Assembly (NCBI GenBank): GCA_045599965.1
Contig: JAZRXA010000045.1
Coordinates: 1 to 35,180 of the forward strand
Direction: 5' to 3'
DNA from: RGIG5612 sp045599965
Lineage (GTDB): Bacteria > Bacillota > Clostridia > Lachnospirales > Lachnospiraceae
DNA: 35,180 nucleotides
How positions within the stretch are numbered: position 1 is the stretch's first letter; each line of letters opens with the position of its first letter. The translations under genes were made by a program, and so were the position numbers. Under the pieces are notes generated by a model, which worked only from the letters and a program-made list of their open reading frames with translations, had not been told where the DNA came from and did not search any database. Positions 14,960 to 22,625 of this stretch are shown here, piece after piece.

Positions 14960-15886
14960 ATGGCTTTTAAATCATTAGAAGAAATAATTGAATTAAATAA
15001 AGATAAACTTAATACTGTAGCGCGTATTTCTCTTGCTGCAGCACATGATAAGCATTCTCTTGAAGCAATAAAAAGAGCAATGGATGAAGGACTTGTAAAA
15101 CCTGTTCTTGTTGGAGATAAGGCACAAATTATGCCAATTCTTGAAGAACTTAAAATAGAAGTTCCTGAAGAAGATATTTATGATGAGCCAGTTGTAGCAA
15201 AGGCTTGTAAAAAAGCGGTTGCACTTATTAATGAAGGTAAAGCTGATTTTCTTATGAAAGGTAAAGCTGAAACAAGTGATTATTTAAGAGCAGTTGTTAA
15301 CAAAGAAACTGGTCTTGGACTTGGTGGAACAATGAGCATGTTTACTGCTCATGCTACTGAGTGTTATGACAGAATACTTGTTCCTGTTGATGGCGCATTA
15401 GTTACATATCCAACTCTTGAACAAAAGAAAGATATTATTCAAAACACAGTTAATGCAATGTTAGCACTTGGATGGGAATGCCCTAAGGTCGGAGTTGTAT
15501 GTTGTAAAGAAAAGACAGATCCAAAGATGCCTGAAACATTAGATGCAGCAGAACTTAAAGCAATGAATCAGCGTGGAGAAATTACAGGATGTATAGTTGA
15601 AGGTCCTATTTCTTTTGATATAGCAACAAGCAAAGAAGATGCAAAAGCTAAGGGATTTGATTCTCCATGTGCCGGAACATGTGACATATTACTTGCTCAT
15701 GATATTCATGCTGGAAACATTATGGGTAAGATGATGAGTGTTTTATGCAAATCTAAATTAGGCGGATTTTTAGTAGGTTCTAAATGTCCTATAGTATTTT
15801 CTTCAAGAGGTTCTTCTTCAGAAGAAAAATATTTATCAATATGTCTTGCGGCTATAGCAGCAGCGAATATGAAAAAGGATGCATAG
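14960..15886 (+). CDS. ptb: Phosphate butyryltransferase (phosphotransacylase)
   Basis: Converts an acyl-CoA (butyryl- or branched/aryl-acyl-CoA) and phosphate to acyl-phosphate and CoA. 308 residues, normal for Ptb. Family features include ARISLAAAHDKHSLEAIKRA, KADFLMKGKAETSDYLRAVV, the conserved core GLGLGGTMSMFTA, and the C-terminal SKCPIVFSSRGSS. GTAGGAG precedes ATG 14960. With buk directly downstream it provides substrate-level phosphorylation. Because the upstream genes are iorAB and not the butyryl-CoA pathway, isobutyrate-, isovalerate- or arylacetate-type products are as plausible as butyrate (inference). Confidence 0.93.
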   Translation: MAFKSLEEIIELNKDKLNTVARISLAAAHDKHSLEAIKRAMDEGLVKPVLVGDKAQIMPILEELKIEVPEEDIYDEPVVAKACKKAVALINEGKADFLMKGKAETSDYLRAVVNKETGLGLGGTMSMFTAHATECYDRILVPVDGALVTYPTLEQKKDIIQNTVNAMLALGWECPKVGVVCCKEKTDPKMPETLDAAELKAMNQRGEITGCIVEGPISFDIATSKEDAKAKGFDSPCAGTCDILLAHDIHAGNIMGKMMSVLCKSKLGGFLVGSKCPIVFSSRGSSSEEKYLSICLAAIAAANMKKDA

Positions 15887-15898
15887 AAAGGGAAACTA

Positions 15899-16978
15899 AT
15901 GGAAAAAATATTAGTAATGAATCCAGGCTCTACATCAACAAAGATTGCTGTTTACGAAGATGACAGCCCAGTCTTTGTTGAAAGCATTGAACATACAGCT
16001 GACGAAACAGCTCCATTTGACAATGTTTTTGATCAGTATGAGTTTCGCAAAGAAACAATAATTGGATGTCTTAAAAGACATAATATAGATTTAAGTAGTT
16101 TAACAGCAATTGTATCAAGATGCGGACTTTTACCACCAATAGAGCATGGTGCATATAAAGTCAATGACGATATGGTTTGGCAGCTTCAATACAACCCACA
16201 AAACGAGCATCCTTCAAATGTTGGTGCGCCTATTGCACACGCTTTATCTAAAGAACTTAATATTCCGGCTTTTGTTTATGATGGAATTACTGTTGATGAA
16301 ATGATTCCACTTACAAAAGTTACTGGATTTAAGGACTTAAGGAGAAAGGCTTTAGGTCATAATCTTAATATGGGAGCAGCTGCAAAACGTTGGGCAAAGG
16401 AAGAAAATAAAGATTATTCAAAAGCTAATCTTATTATGGCTCACTTAGGAGGAGGAATAACATTATCTCTTCATTCACAAGGAAAAATTATTGATTTTGT
16501 TAGCGATGAAGAAGGACCATTCTCGCCAGAAAGAACGGGAGGACTTCCTCTTTTCCAAGTTGTTGATATGGCTTTTTCAGGCGAATATGATAAAAAGTCA
16601 ATGATGAATAAGATAAAAAGAAAAGGTGGACTTCTTGACCACCTTGGAACAAACGATACACGCGAAGTAGAAAAAATGATAGCAGATGGCGATGAGTATG
16701 CAGCTTTAGTATATGACGCTATGGCACTTTCTATTTCAAAACATATAGCAGCTCTTTCTACAACTGTTAATGGAAAAGTAGACAATATTATTATCACAGG
16801 CGGAATTGCTAAATCGGAAAAATTCATGGAAATGATTAAACAAAGAGTAAGTTTTATTGCACCTGTAATTGTATATCCAGGCGAAAATGAGATGGAATCA
16901 CTTGCATTTGGTTGTCTAAGAGTATTAAGAGGTCAGGAAGAAGCAAAAGATTTTTCTAAGGTGGAAGGAAGAATATGA
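15899..16978 (+). CDS. buk: Butyrate kinase (acyl-phosphate kinase, ASKHA fold)
   Basis: Transfers phosphate from acyl-phosphate to ADP, giving ATP and free acid. 359 residues, typical of Buk. The ATP-binding ASKHA motifs are visible: MNPGSTSTKIAVYED at the start, LIMAHLGGGITLSLHS in the middle and IIITGGIAKSEKFMEM near the end. GHNLNMGAAAKRWA and FSPERTGGLP are typical of the butyrate/branched-chain fatty acid kinase group. It lies 12 nt after ptb. Its stop overlaps the GntR gene by 4 nt (ATGA), so the regulator is translated with it. Confidence 0.95.
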   Translation: MEKILVMNPGSTSTKIAVYEDDSPVFVESIEHTADETAPFDNVFDQYEFRKETIIGCLKRHNIDLSSLTAIVSRCGLLPPIEHGAYKVNDDMVWQLQYNPQNEHPSNVGAPIAHALSKELNIPAFVYDGITVDEMIPLTKVTGFKDLRRKALGHNLNMGAAAKRWAKEENKDYSKANLIMAHLGGGITLSLHSQGKIIDFVSDEEGPFSPERTGGLPLFQVVDMAFSGEYDKKSMMNKIKRKGGLLDHLGTNDTREVEKMIADGDEYAALVYDAMALSISKHIAALSTTVNGKVDNIIITGGIAKSEKFMEMIKQRVSFIAPVIVYPGENEMESLAFGCLRVLRGQEEAKDFSKVEGRI

Positions 16979-17661
16979 CACCAATATATAAAACACATTT
17001 AATAACTGCTAATGAAATATTTTTGGATATGCTTGAGAAAATAATAAGTCTTGAGTATAAACCAGGAACTTTAATTAGTGAAAATGATTTGTGCGATGTC
17101 TATGATACAACCCGTCACACGGTAAGAATTGCATTGGCATCGCTAAAAGAAAAAGGCTTTATTGATGTTTACCCGCAAAGAGGTACATTTGTTAGCCTTA
17201 TTGATCTTGACTATATTGATAATATTTTGTATATAAGGCAAGCTGTTTGCCAAGAAACTATTCATGAGATTATGAAAAAGGGAATCAGTAAAGAAAGTAT
17301 TGATGCCTTAAAAGAATCTTTGAATAAGCAAAAAGAGATAGTAGATTTAAAAAATAATTCAAATAAATTTTATGAATTGGATGATGAATTCCATCAACTT
17401 TTGCTAAAAGCTATTGGTAGAGAAGATGTTTTTTCAATATTGAAAGAAGGCCATCTTCATATTAGACGATGGAGAAATATGGAAGTTGAAGTATTAGATA
17501 GAATTGAAGAACTTCCAAAGCAACATGAAAGCATTGTTAAGGCAATAGAAGAACAAGATGAAGATTTAGCTAGAGAATTATTAAATAAACATATCGACTC
17601 TGTAAATCAATATGGTCATGTAGTACAAGAAAAATATCCAGAATGTTTTTTGAGAAAATAA
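16975..17661 (+). CDS. GntR-family transcriptional regulator, FCD (FadR) subfamily
   Basis: 228-residue ligand-responsive DNA-binding protein. The N-terminal winged helix has PGTLISENDLCDVYDTTRHTV and RGTFVSLI. The C-terminal FCD effector domain has DDEFHQLLLKAIG and, near the end, the His-containing helix EDLARELLNKHIDSV; these Asp/His residues usually bind a metal that holds a carboxylate ligand. FCD regulators often sense hydroxyacids or other organic acids. Its place between buk and etfB, like the regulator at the head of the Acetobacterium lct operon, points to control of this cluster. The palindrome before iorA is a candidate site. Confidence 0.9.
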   Translation: MTPIYKTHLITANEIFLDMLEKIISLEYKPGTLISENDLCDVYDTTRHTVRIALASLKEKGFIDVYPQRGTFVSLIDLDYIDNILYIRQAVCQETIHEIMKKGISKESIDALKESLNKQKEIVDLKNNSNKFYELDDEFHQLLLKAIGREDVFSILKEGHLHIRRWRNMEVEVLDRIEELPKQHESIVKAIEEQDEDLARELLNKHIDSVNQYGHVVQEKYPECFLRK

Positions 17662-17686
17662 AACATTAGATTTTTGGGAGAATTAA

Positions 17687-18475
17687 ATGAGAATTATTGT
17701 TTGCATGAAACAAGTTCCAGCTACTAGCGAAGTTGAAATCGACCAAGAAACTGGAGCTATGAAAAGATTGAGCAATAACACAAGGACTAATCCTTATGAC
17801 TTATTTGCTTTAGAAACAGCACTTAAAATCAAAGAACAAACAGGCGGAAGCATAACTGTTCTTACTATGGGGCCGGATCATGCTAAGGAAATGATGATGG
17901 ATGCCTATACTATGGGTGCAGATGAAGCTGTTATTTTATCTGATAGAAGATTTGCAGGTGCAGATGTTCTTGCAACTTCTTATACATTAGCGCAAGGAAT
18001 TAGAGTTTTAGGTGGCGCAGATATTATTCTTTGTGGTCGTCAAACAACCGATGGCGATACAGCACAGGTTGGTCCTGCTATTGCTGAGCATTTAGGCATT
18101 CCTCATTGCGCATGGGTTTGCGAAGTTAAAGATGTAAATGAAGAGGGCATAACCATAGCGCAAGATCTTGCTTCTGTTTCACAAATTTCAAAAATGAATT
18201 ATCCATGCCTTATTACTGTAGATAAGGATATGTGTGTACCACGACTTCCTTCATATAAACTAAAAAAAGAAACAAAAGATAAAGAAGTAAAAATAATGTC
18301 ACTTGATGATTTGCCAGACAAAGATGCAAATCATTATGGACTTTCAGGCTCACCTACATCTGTTGCAAATATGTTTGCACCACCTGCACGTGATTTAAAA
18401 GTTGACATTGAAGGTAATGCTGAAGAAAAAGCACAAAAGCTTTTCGATACATTAGTCGAAAAGAAAATAATTTAA
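17687..18475 (+). CDS. etfB: Electron transfer flavoprotein, beta subunit (LctB-like)
   Basis: 262-residue EtfB, forming a flavin-containing heterodimer with the next gene product. It begins MRIIVCMKQVPATSEVEID, with TNPYDLFALETAL and ILCGRQTTDGDTAQVGP. The last motif is characteristic of EtfB subunits of bifurcating complexes that bind FAD rather than AMP and use NAD. GGGAG lies ahead of ATG 17687. Together with ferredoxin-fused EtfA and the FAD dehydrogenase it matches the order of the electron-confurcating lactate dehydrogenase genes lctBCD. Confidence 0.95.
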   Translation: MRIIVCMKQVPATSEVEIDQETGAMKRLSNNTRTNPYDLFALETALKIKEQTGGSITVLTMGPDHAKEMMMDAYTMGADEAVILSDRRFAGADVLATSYTLAQGIRVLGGADIILCGRQTTDGDTAQVGPAIAEHLGIPHCAWVCEVKDVNEEGITIAQDLASVSQISKMNYPCLITVDKDMCVPRLPSYKLKKETKDKEVKIMSLDDLPDKDANHYGLSGSPTSVANMFAPPARDLKVDIEGNAEEKAQKLFDTLVEKKII

Positions 18476-18487
18476 GGAGGGACATAT

Positions 18488-19678
18488 ATGAGCGAGTTAT
18501 GTTTTGATTATACAAAATGCACTTTATGCGGAACATGCGTAGAAAAATGTCCTTTCGGTGCTCTTGAAATAAAGGACGGAAAAGTAAGTTCAAATGAGAA
18601 CTGCAGAATTTGCGGAGCATGCGTAAGAGTTTGCGAAGAAAAAGCGATTTCTATTGAAGAAAAAGTAAAGGAAATAGATAAATCTGAATGGCAAAACTTT
18701 TTAATATATGTTGAACAAGAAAGAGGAGATATTCATCCTGTTGTTTATGAATTGGTTGGTGAAGCTAAAAAGATGGCAGCAAAGGTTGGCTTTAAGGTTA
18801 ATTGCGTTATGGTTGGCCCGGAAGGAACTAAAGAAAATGCAAATAAACTTTTAGAGTATGGCGTTGATGAAGTTTACGTTTATGAACATCCTTTCTTTGA
18901 AGGGTTTAAGGTTGATGCTTATAGCGAGGCTATTGCTGATTGTATAAATGATAAAAAACCTTCATCTATATTGATAGGTGCAACTTCATTAGGAAGAAGT
19001 CTTGCTCCTAGATTAGCTACAAGATTTAAGACTGGTCTTACAGCTGATTGTACAACTTTGGATATTCAGGAAAACACAGATATGCTTCAAATACGTCCTG
19101 CTTTTGGCGGAAATATTATGGCGCAGATTTTGATTGCAAAAACCCGTCCACAGTTTGCGACTGTAAGATATCGTGTTATGGATAAGGCTAAAAAAGTTGA
19201 TAATCCAACAGGTATTATCGAAGTAAGAAACATAACAAATAAAATGCTTGAATCTAGTATTGAAATTATTTCTTCAAAATTAATTGAGAAGAAAGAAGCA
19301 ATAGAAGAAGCAGATGTTATTGTTGCAATAGGTAGAGGTGTAAAAAATGAAGAAGGCATAGAAATGTGTAAAGAGCTTGCAAAAGAACTTGGCGCAACAT
19401 TGGCCTTTACAAGACCTTTAATAGAAAACGGAGTAGGAGATAACTTATTCCAAATTGGACTTTCAGGACATACAGTAAGGCCATCGCTTATTATTACAAT
19501 AGGTATTTCTGGCGCAATTCAATTTGTTGCAGGAATGAGTTCATCGGAAACTATTGTTGCAATAAATAATGATCCTAATGCTCAAATCTTTAATGTAGCA
19601 AGTTATTGTATAGTTGATGATTTGTATGAAGTGGTTCCAAAATTCACTAAATTACTTAAAGAAAGGAAGGAGGATTAA
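18488..19678 (+). CDS. etfA: Electron transfer flavoprotein, alpha subunit with N-terminal 2x[4Fe-4S] ferredoxin domain (LctC-like)
   Basis: 396 residues. The first 60 form a dicluster ferredoxin: Cys11/14/17/21 and Cys39/42/45/49. From about residue 70 it is a full EtfA, ending in the FAD-binding motif QIGLSGHTVRPSLIITIGIS, then AGMSSSETIVAINNDP. Ferredoxin-fused EtfA is found in flavin-based bifurcating/confurcating complexes such as Acetobacterium woodii LctC and caffeyl-CoA reductase CarE, where the clusters pass electrons to or from ferredoxin. AAGGAGG precedes ATG 18488. It lies 12 nt after etfB and 2 nt before the dehydrogenase. Confidence 0.96.
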   Translation: MSELCFDYTKCTLCGTCVEKCPFGALEIKDGKVSSNENCRICGACVRVCEEKAISIEEKVKEIDKSEWQNFLIYVEQERGDIHPVVYELVGEAKKMAAKVGFKVNCVMVGPEGTKENANKLLEYGVDEVYVYEHPFFEGFKVDAYSEAIADCINDKKPSSILIGATSLGRSLAPRLATRFKTGLTADCTTLDIQENTDMLQIRPAFGGNIMAQILIAKTRPQFATVRYRVMDKAKKVDNPTGIIEVRNITNKMLESSIEIISSKLIEKKEAIEEADVIVAIGRGVKNEEGIEMCKELAKELGATLAFTRPLIENGVGDNLFQIGLSGHTVRPSLIITIGISGAIQFVAGMSSSETIVAINNDPNAQIFNVASYCIVDDLYEVVPKFTKLLKERKED

Positions 19679-19680
19679 TC

Positions 19681-21099
19681 ATGGCATTCCCATATAAGAA
19701 AATGACAGAAGAAGATTTTGAATATATAAGAAAAGTCACTTCGTCTGATAGAGTTTTAGTCGGAGATGAAATTGGGTATGAATATTTTCACGACGAGATG
19801 CCTGATTATGGCACATATGCTCCTGACCTTTATGTTGAAGTAGAAAACAAAGAAGAAATTTCAGAAATTATGAAATATTGCAACAAGGAAAATATTCCAG
19901 TTGTTGTAAGAGGTGCAGGCTCAGGTCTTACTGGTGGCTCTACATGTAAATATGGTGGAATTATGTTATCAATTATGAGGATGAATAAAATTTATCCTGT
20001 TGATCATAAAAACCAAACTATTACGGCCCAGCCAGGAGCTCTTCTATTAGATATTCAAGAAGCAGCTAAAGAGGGCGGACTTTTCTATCCTCCTGATCCA
20101 GGTGAAAAAACTGCAACTATCGGTGGAAACGTTATTACAAATGCAGGTGGCATGAGAGCAGTAAGATATGGTCTTACAAGAGATTTCGTTCGTTGCATAG
20201 AAGCCGTTCTTCCTGATGGTTCAATTGAAAAATTCTCATCAAATGTTGTGAAAAACACAACAGGCTACGATATAAAAGATTTAATTATCGGGTCGGAAGG
20301 AACTCTTTGTATTGTGACAGAAGTTACTCTTAAACTTTTACCAGCACCGATATACTCAAATACATTAGTTCTTCCTTTCAATACATTAGATGAGTGCGCG
20401 GACATGGTTCCAGAAATATTAGAATTGCCGTACTGTCCAACAGCTATGGAATTTATGGAAAGAGAACTTATTGATATTGTTGAGACAAATTTAGCTAAAT
20501 ATTTTCCAGTACAAGATGGTGAAGCTATATTGATAGTTATGTATGATGCATCCAATAAAGATGAACTTGAAAAAGCTATTGAGATGGCTGCAGAAAAAGC
20601 TTTAGAAAACGGAGCACTTGACTGCTATATAGCTAATACGCCAGAACGAATTGAATCTGTTTGGAACGTAAGGGGTTCAACGCTTGAAGCTATGAAGGCA
20701 GAAACTCCTATTCAGGAAGAATGCGACGTTGTTGTACCAAGAGCTTATATAGCGCAGTATGTTAAAGAAGCAAAACGAATTGGTTTGCAATTTAATTTAA
20801 GAGTAATACCTAACGGTCATTGCGGGGATGGTAATTTTCATACACAGCTCTTGAAAAAACCTGAAATGAGTGATGAAGAATGGAAGAAGGCTGCATTGGA
20901 ATGCCTAAAGCAACTTTATGCTCTTTCAAAAGAATTAGGCGGACAACTTTCTGGAGAGCATGGTATTGGAAATGGACGTATTGAGTTCCTTAAAGATTTC
21001 TTAGGAGAGAGGATGATTGATCTTCACAAAGATATAAAACTTGCGTTTGATAAGAACCTTATCCTCAACCCAGGAAAAATATTTGAATATAATAAATAA
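19681..21099 (+). CDS. FAD-linked 2-hydroxyacid dehydrogenase (GlcD/LctD-like)
   Basis: 472-residue cytoplasmic flavoprotein that oxidises a 2-hydroxyacid such as lactate to the 2-oxoacid. The N-terminal PCMH FAD domain has VVRGAGSGLTGGS, PPDPGEKTATIGGNV and NAGGMRAVRYG. The C-terminal oxidase domain has VIPNGHCGDGNFH, where His residues usually bind the substrate/metal, and GEHGIGNGR; it ends with NPGKIFEYNK. Placed directly after etfBA, it corresponds to LctD of the lactate dehydrogenase/Etf complex, which uses reduced ferredoxin to drive NAD+ reduction with lactate. No lactate permease follows, and iorAB lie in the same cluster, so an aromatic or branched 2-hydroxyacid is an alternative substrate. 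Confidence 0.93.
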   Translation: MAFPYKKMTEEDFEYIRKVTSSDRVLVGDEIGYEYFHDEMPDYGTYAPDLYVEVENKEEISEIMKYCNKENIPVVVRGAGSGLTGGSTCKYGGIMLSIMRMNKIYPVDHKNQTITAQPGALLLDIQEAAKEGGLFYPPDPGEKTATIGGNVITNAGGMRAVRYGLTRDFVRCIEAVLPDGSIEKFSSNVVKNTTGYDIKDLIIGSEGTLCIVTEVTLKLLPAPIYSNTLVLPFNTLDECADMVPEILELPYCPTAMEFMERELIDIVETNLAKYFPVQDGEAILIVMYDASNKDELEKAIEMAAEKALENGALDCYIANTPERIESVWNVRGSTLEAMKAETPIQEECDVVVPRAYIAQYVKEAKRIGLQFNLRVIPNGHCGDGNFHTQLLKKPEMSDEEWKKAALECLKQLYALSKELGGQLSGEHGIGNGRIEFLKDFLGERMIDLHKDIKLAFDKNLILNPGKIFEYNK

Positions 21100-21111
21100 T
21101 AATTATATAAT
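21083..21111 (+). promoter_or_regulatory. Promoter overlapping the end of the dehydrogenase gene
   Basis: TTGAAT (21083-21088), 17-nt spacer, TATAAT (21106-21111). A transcript starting near 21118 would immediately run into the hairpin at 21134-21166 before gtrA. Confidence 0.5.
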
Positions 21112-21133
21112 AGTTTAGTTCATTAAATAATTG

Positions 21134-21166
21134 AAAAGTCAATGTGGGAAACTACATTGGCTTTTT
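21134..21166 (+). terminator. Intrinsic terminator (or attenuator) between the Etf operon and gtrA
   Basis: 12-bp stem with one G-U pair (21134-21145 with 21154-21165) ending in CTTTTT. It can end the iorA-lctD transcript. Because a good promoter lies just upstream, it could also attenuate transcription of the gtrA group. Confidence 0.75.
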
Positions 21167-21181
21167 AGAAAGTGTTTTATT

Positions 21182-21667
21182 ATGAAAAAGAAAGAAATTT
21201 TAAGAACAGCTAAATATGTTTTGGTCGCTGCTTCCGCTGGGATTATAGAGTTTGGTGTTAATGCCTTGCTTTATGAAGTTTTCCACTGGGAAGCTTGGAT
21301 TAGTTATTTAATAGCACTTGTCCTAAGTGTTGTTTGGAATTTCACAATAAATAGAAGATACACATTTAAGAGCGCTAATAATATTCCTAAAGCGATGTTA
21401 TTAGTATTAGCTTATTACGTTGTGTTTACACCACTTAGCACATTGCTCCAAGATTACCTTGTAGGTATTGGTTGGAATGATTTAATCGTAACAATTATTA
21501 ATATGTTAATTAACTTCGTTACTGAATTCTTGTTTCAGAGATTTGTTGTATTCAGAAAATCAATTGATTCAAACGATATAGCAGCAAAAGAAGCTGAAAA
21601 AGAAGCAGCAAAAGAAGCTGAAAATAATAAAGAAGAGGGAAGTGAATTTAGTGAAAAATATTGTTAA
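21182..21667 (+). CDS. GtrA-like membrane protein
   Basis: 161-residue protein with four predicted membrane helices, of the GtrA/flippase-like family implicated in moving polyprenyl-linked sugars for cell-surface glycosylation. Family motifs are SAGIIEFGVNALLYE in helix 1, VWNFTINRRYTFKS after helix 2, and LINFVTEFLFQRFVVFRK in helix 4. A charged C-terminal tail is rich in Lys, Glu and Ala (KEAEKEAAKEAE). I chose ATG 21182, which gives a normal KKKEILR start; an in-frame start at 21131 would run through the terminator hairpin. The ribosome site is weak. The next gene overlaps its end. Confidence 0.82.
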   Translation: MKKKEILRTAKYVLVAASAGIIEFGVNALLYEVFHWEAWISYLIALVLSVVWNFTINRRYTFKSANNIPKAMLLVLAYYVVFTPLSTLLQDYLVGIGWNDLIVTIINMLINFVTEFLFQRFVVFRKSIDSNDIAAKEAEKEAAKEAENNKEEGSEFSEKYC

Positions 21668-22625
21668 GAATATTATCACGGGAATTATTGTTGCAGCATT
21701 TATAGTAGTAGGTTTTTTATCAGGAGTGAACTTAGAACCTATTCAAATTGAGACATTAAAAGTTTTAGGCATTATGGTAGGATGCAGTATCCTATTTTGT
21801 TTTGTAGTAGGCGAGATTAGTAGAAATAATTCCCAAATGGATAAACTTTGGAGCATTATGCCAATTGCGTACGCATGGGTAATTGCAGCCAAAGGCGGAA
21901 TGAATTTCAGATTAGTTGTTATGGCAATTCTAATTACTATTTGGGGCGCTCGTCTTACTTATAACTTTGCTAAAAAAGGTGCTTATTCAATTAAGTTTTG
22001 GGAAGGCGAAGAAGATTATCGTTGGCCTATACTAAGAAGCAAGCCACCTCTTAATAATAAATTTTTATGGGCAATTTTTGATCTTGTATTTATTTCAGGA
22101 TATCAAAATATTTTAGTTTTAATTATTACATTCCCTATGGTTGCATGCATGACTTCTACATCACGCTTTGGAGTTATGGATATAGTTGCGTTTATTTTAA
22201 TGCTCGGTGCTATTTTGTTTGAGACTATAGCAGATGCGCAACAGATGGAATTTCAAACAATTAAATGGTCTTTAATTAATAAGGGAGAAAAACTTGAAGA
22301 CCTTCCAGCTCCTTATAACAAAGGATTTAATACACAAGGACTTTGGGGACTTTCTAGACACCCTAATTATTTAGCAGAGCAAAGCACCTGGGTTTGTTTG
22401 TATTTATTTACAATTGGTGCAGGTGTAACTACCTGGGGAATCTTTAACTGGACAATAGTTGGATGCATGCTCTTAATATTATTGTTTATGGGAAGTTCAA
22501 CTTTTGGAGAGAGTATTTCATCAAAGAAATATCCAGGATATAAAGAATATCAAGAGAAAGTTTCAAAATTCATTCCTTTGCCGAATGATTATGAAAAGGA
22601 AGATTATCAAGCAAAAACAATTTAA
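21651..22625 (+). CDS. DUF1295 (steroid 5-alpha-reductase C-terminal-like) membrane protein
   Basis: About 324 residues, with seven or more hydrophobic segments. The C-terminal half has the DUF1295 signature: ADAQQMEFQ, then GLWGLSRHPNYLAEQSTWVCLYLF, and SSTFGESISSKKYPGYKEYQ. This fold is shared with steroid 5-alpha-reductases and isoprenylcysteine methyltransferases, which act on lipids with NADPH or SAM; the bacterial role is unknown. GTG 21651 lies 11 nt after AGAGGG; GTG 21642 is in frame but too near the ribosome site. It overlaps gtrA by 17 nt and shares one base with the next gene. Confidence 0.85.
   Translation: MKNIVKNIITGIIVAAFIVVGFLSGVNLEPIQIETLKVLGIMVGCSILFCFVVGEISRNNSQMDKLWSIMPIAYAWVIAAKGGMNFRLVVMAILITIWGARLTYNFAKKGAYSIKFWEGEEDYRWPILRSKPPLNNKFLWAIFDLVFISGYQNILVLIITFPMVACMTSTSRFGVMDIVAFILMLGAILFETIADAQQMEFQTIKWSLINKGEKLEDLPAPYNKGFNTQGLWGLSRHPNYLAEQSTWVCLYLFTIGAGVTTWGIFNWTIVGCMLLILLFMGSSTFGESISSKKYPGYKEYQEKVSKFIPLPNDYEKEDYQAKTI

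Noticed and set aside
14960..16978. Ptb-Buk as proof of butyrate production
   Set aside because: The window contains no thiolase, crotonase or butyryl-CoA dehydrogenase. The cluster context (IorAB) allows branched or aryl acids, so the butyrate names are kept only as family names.
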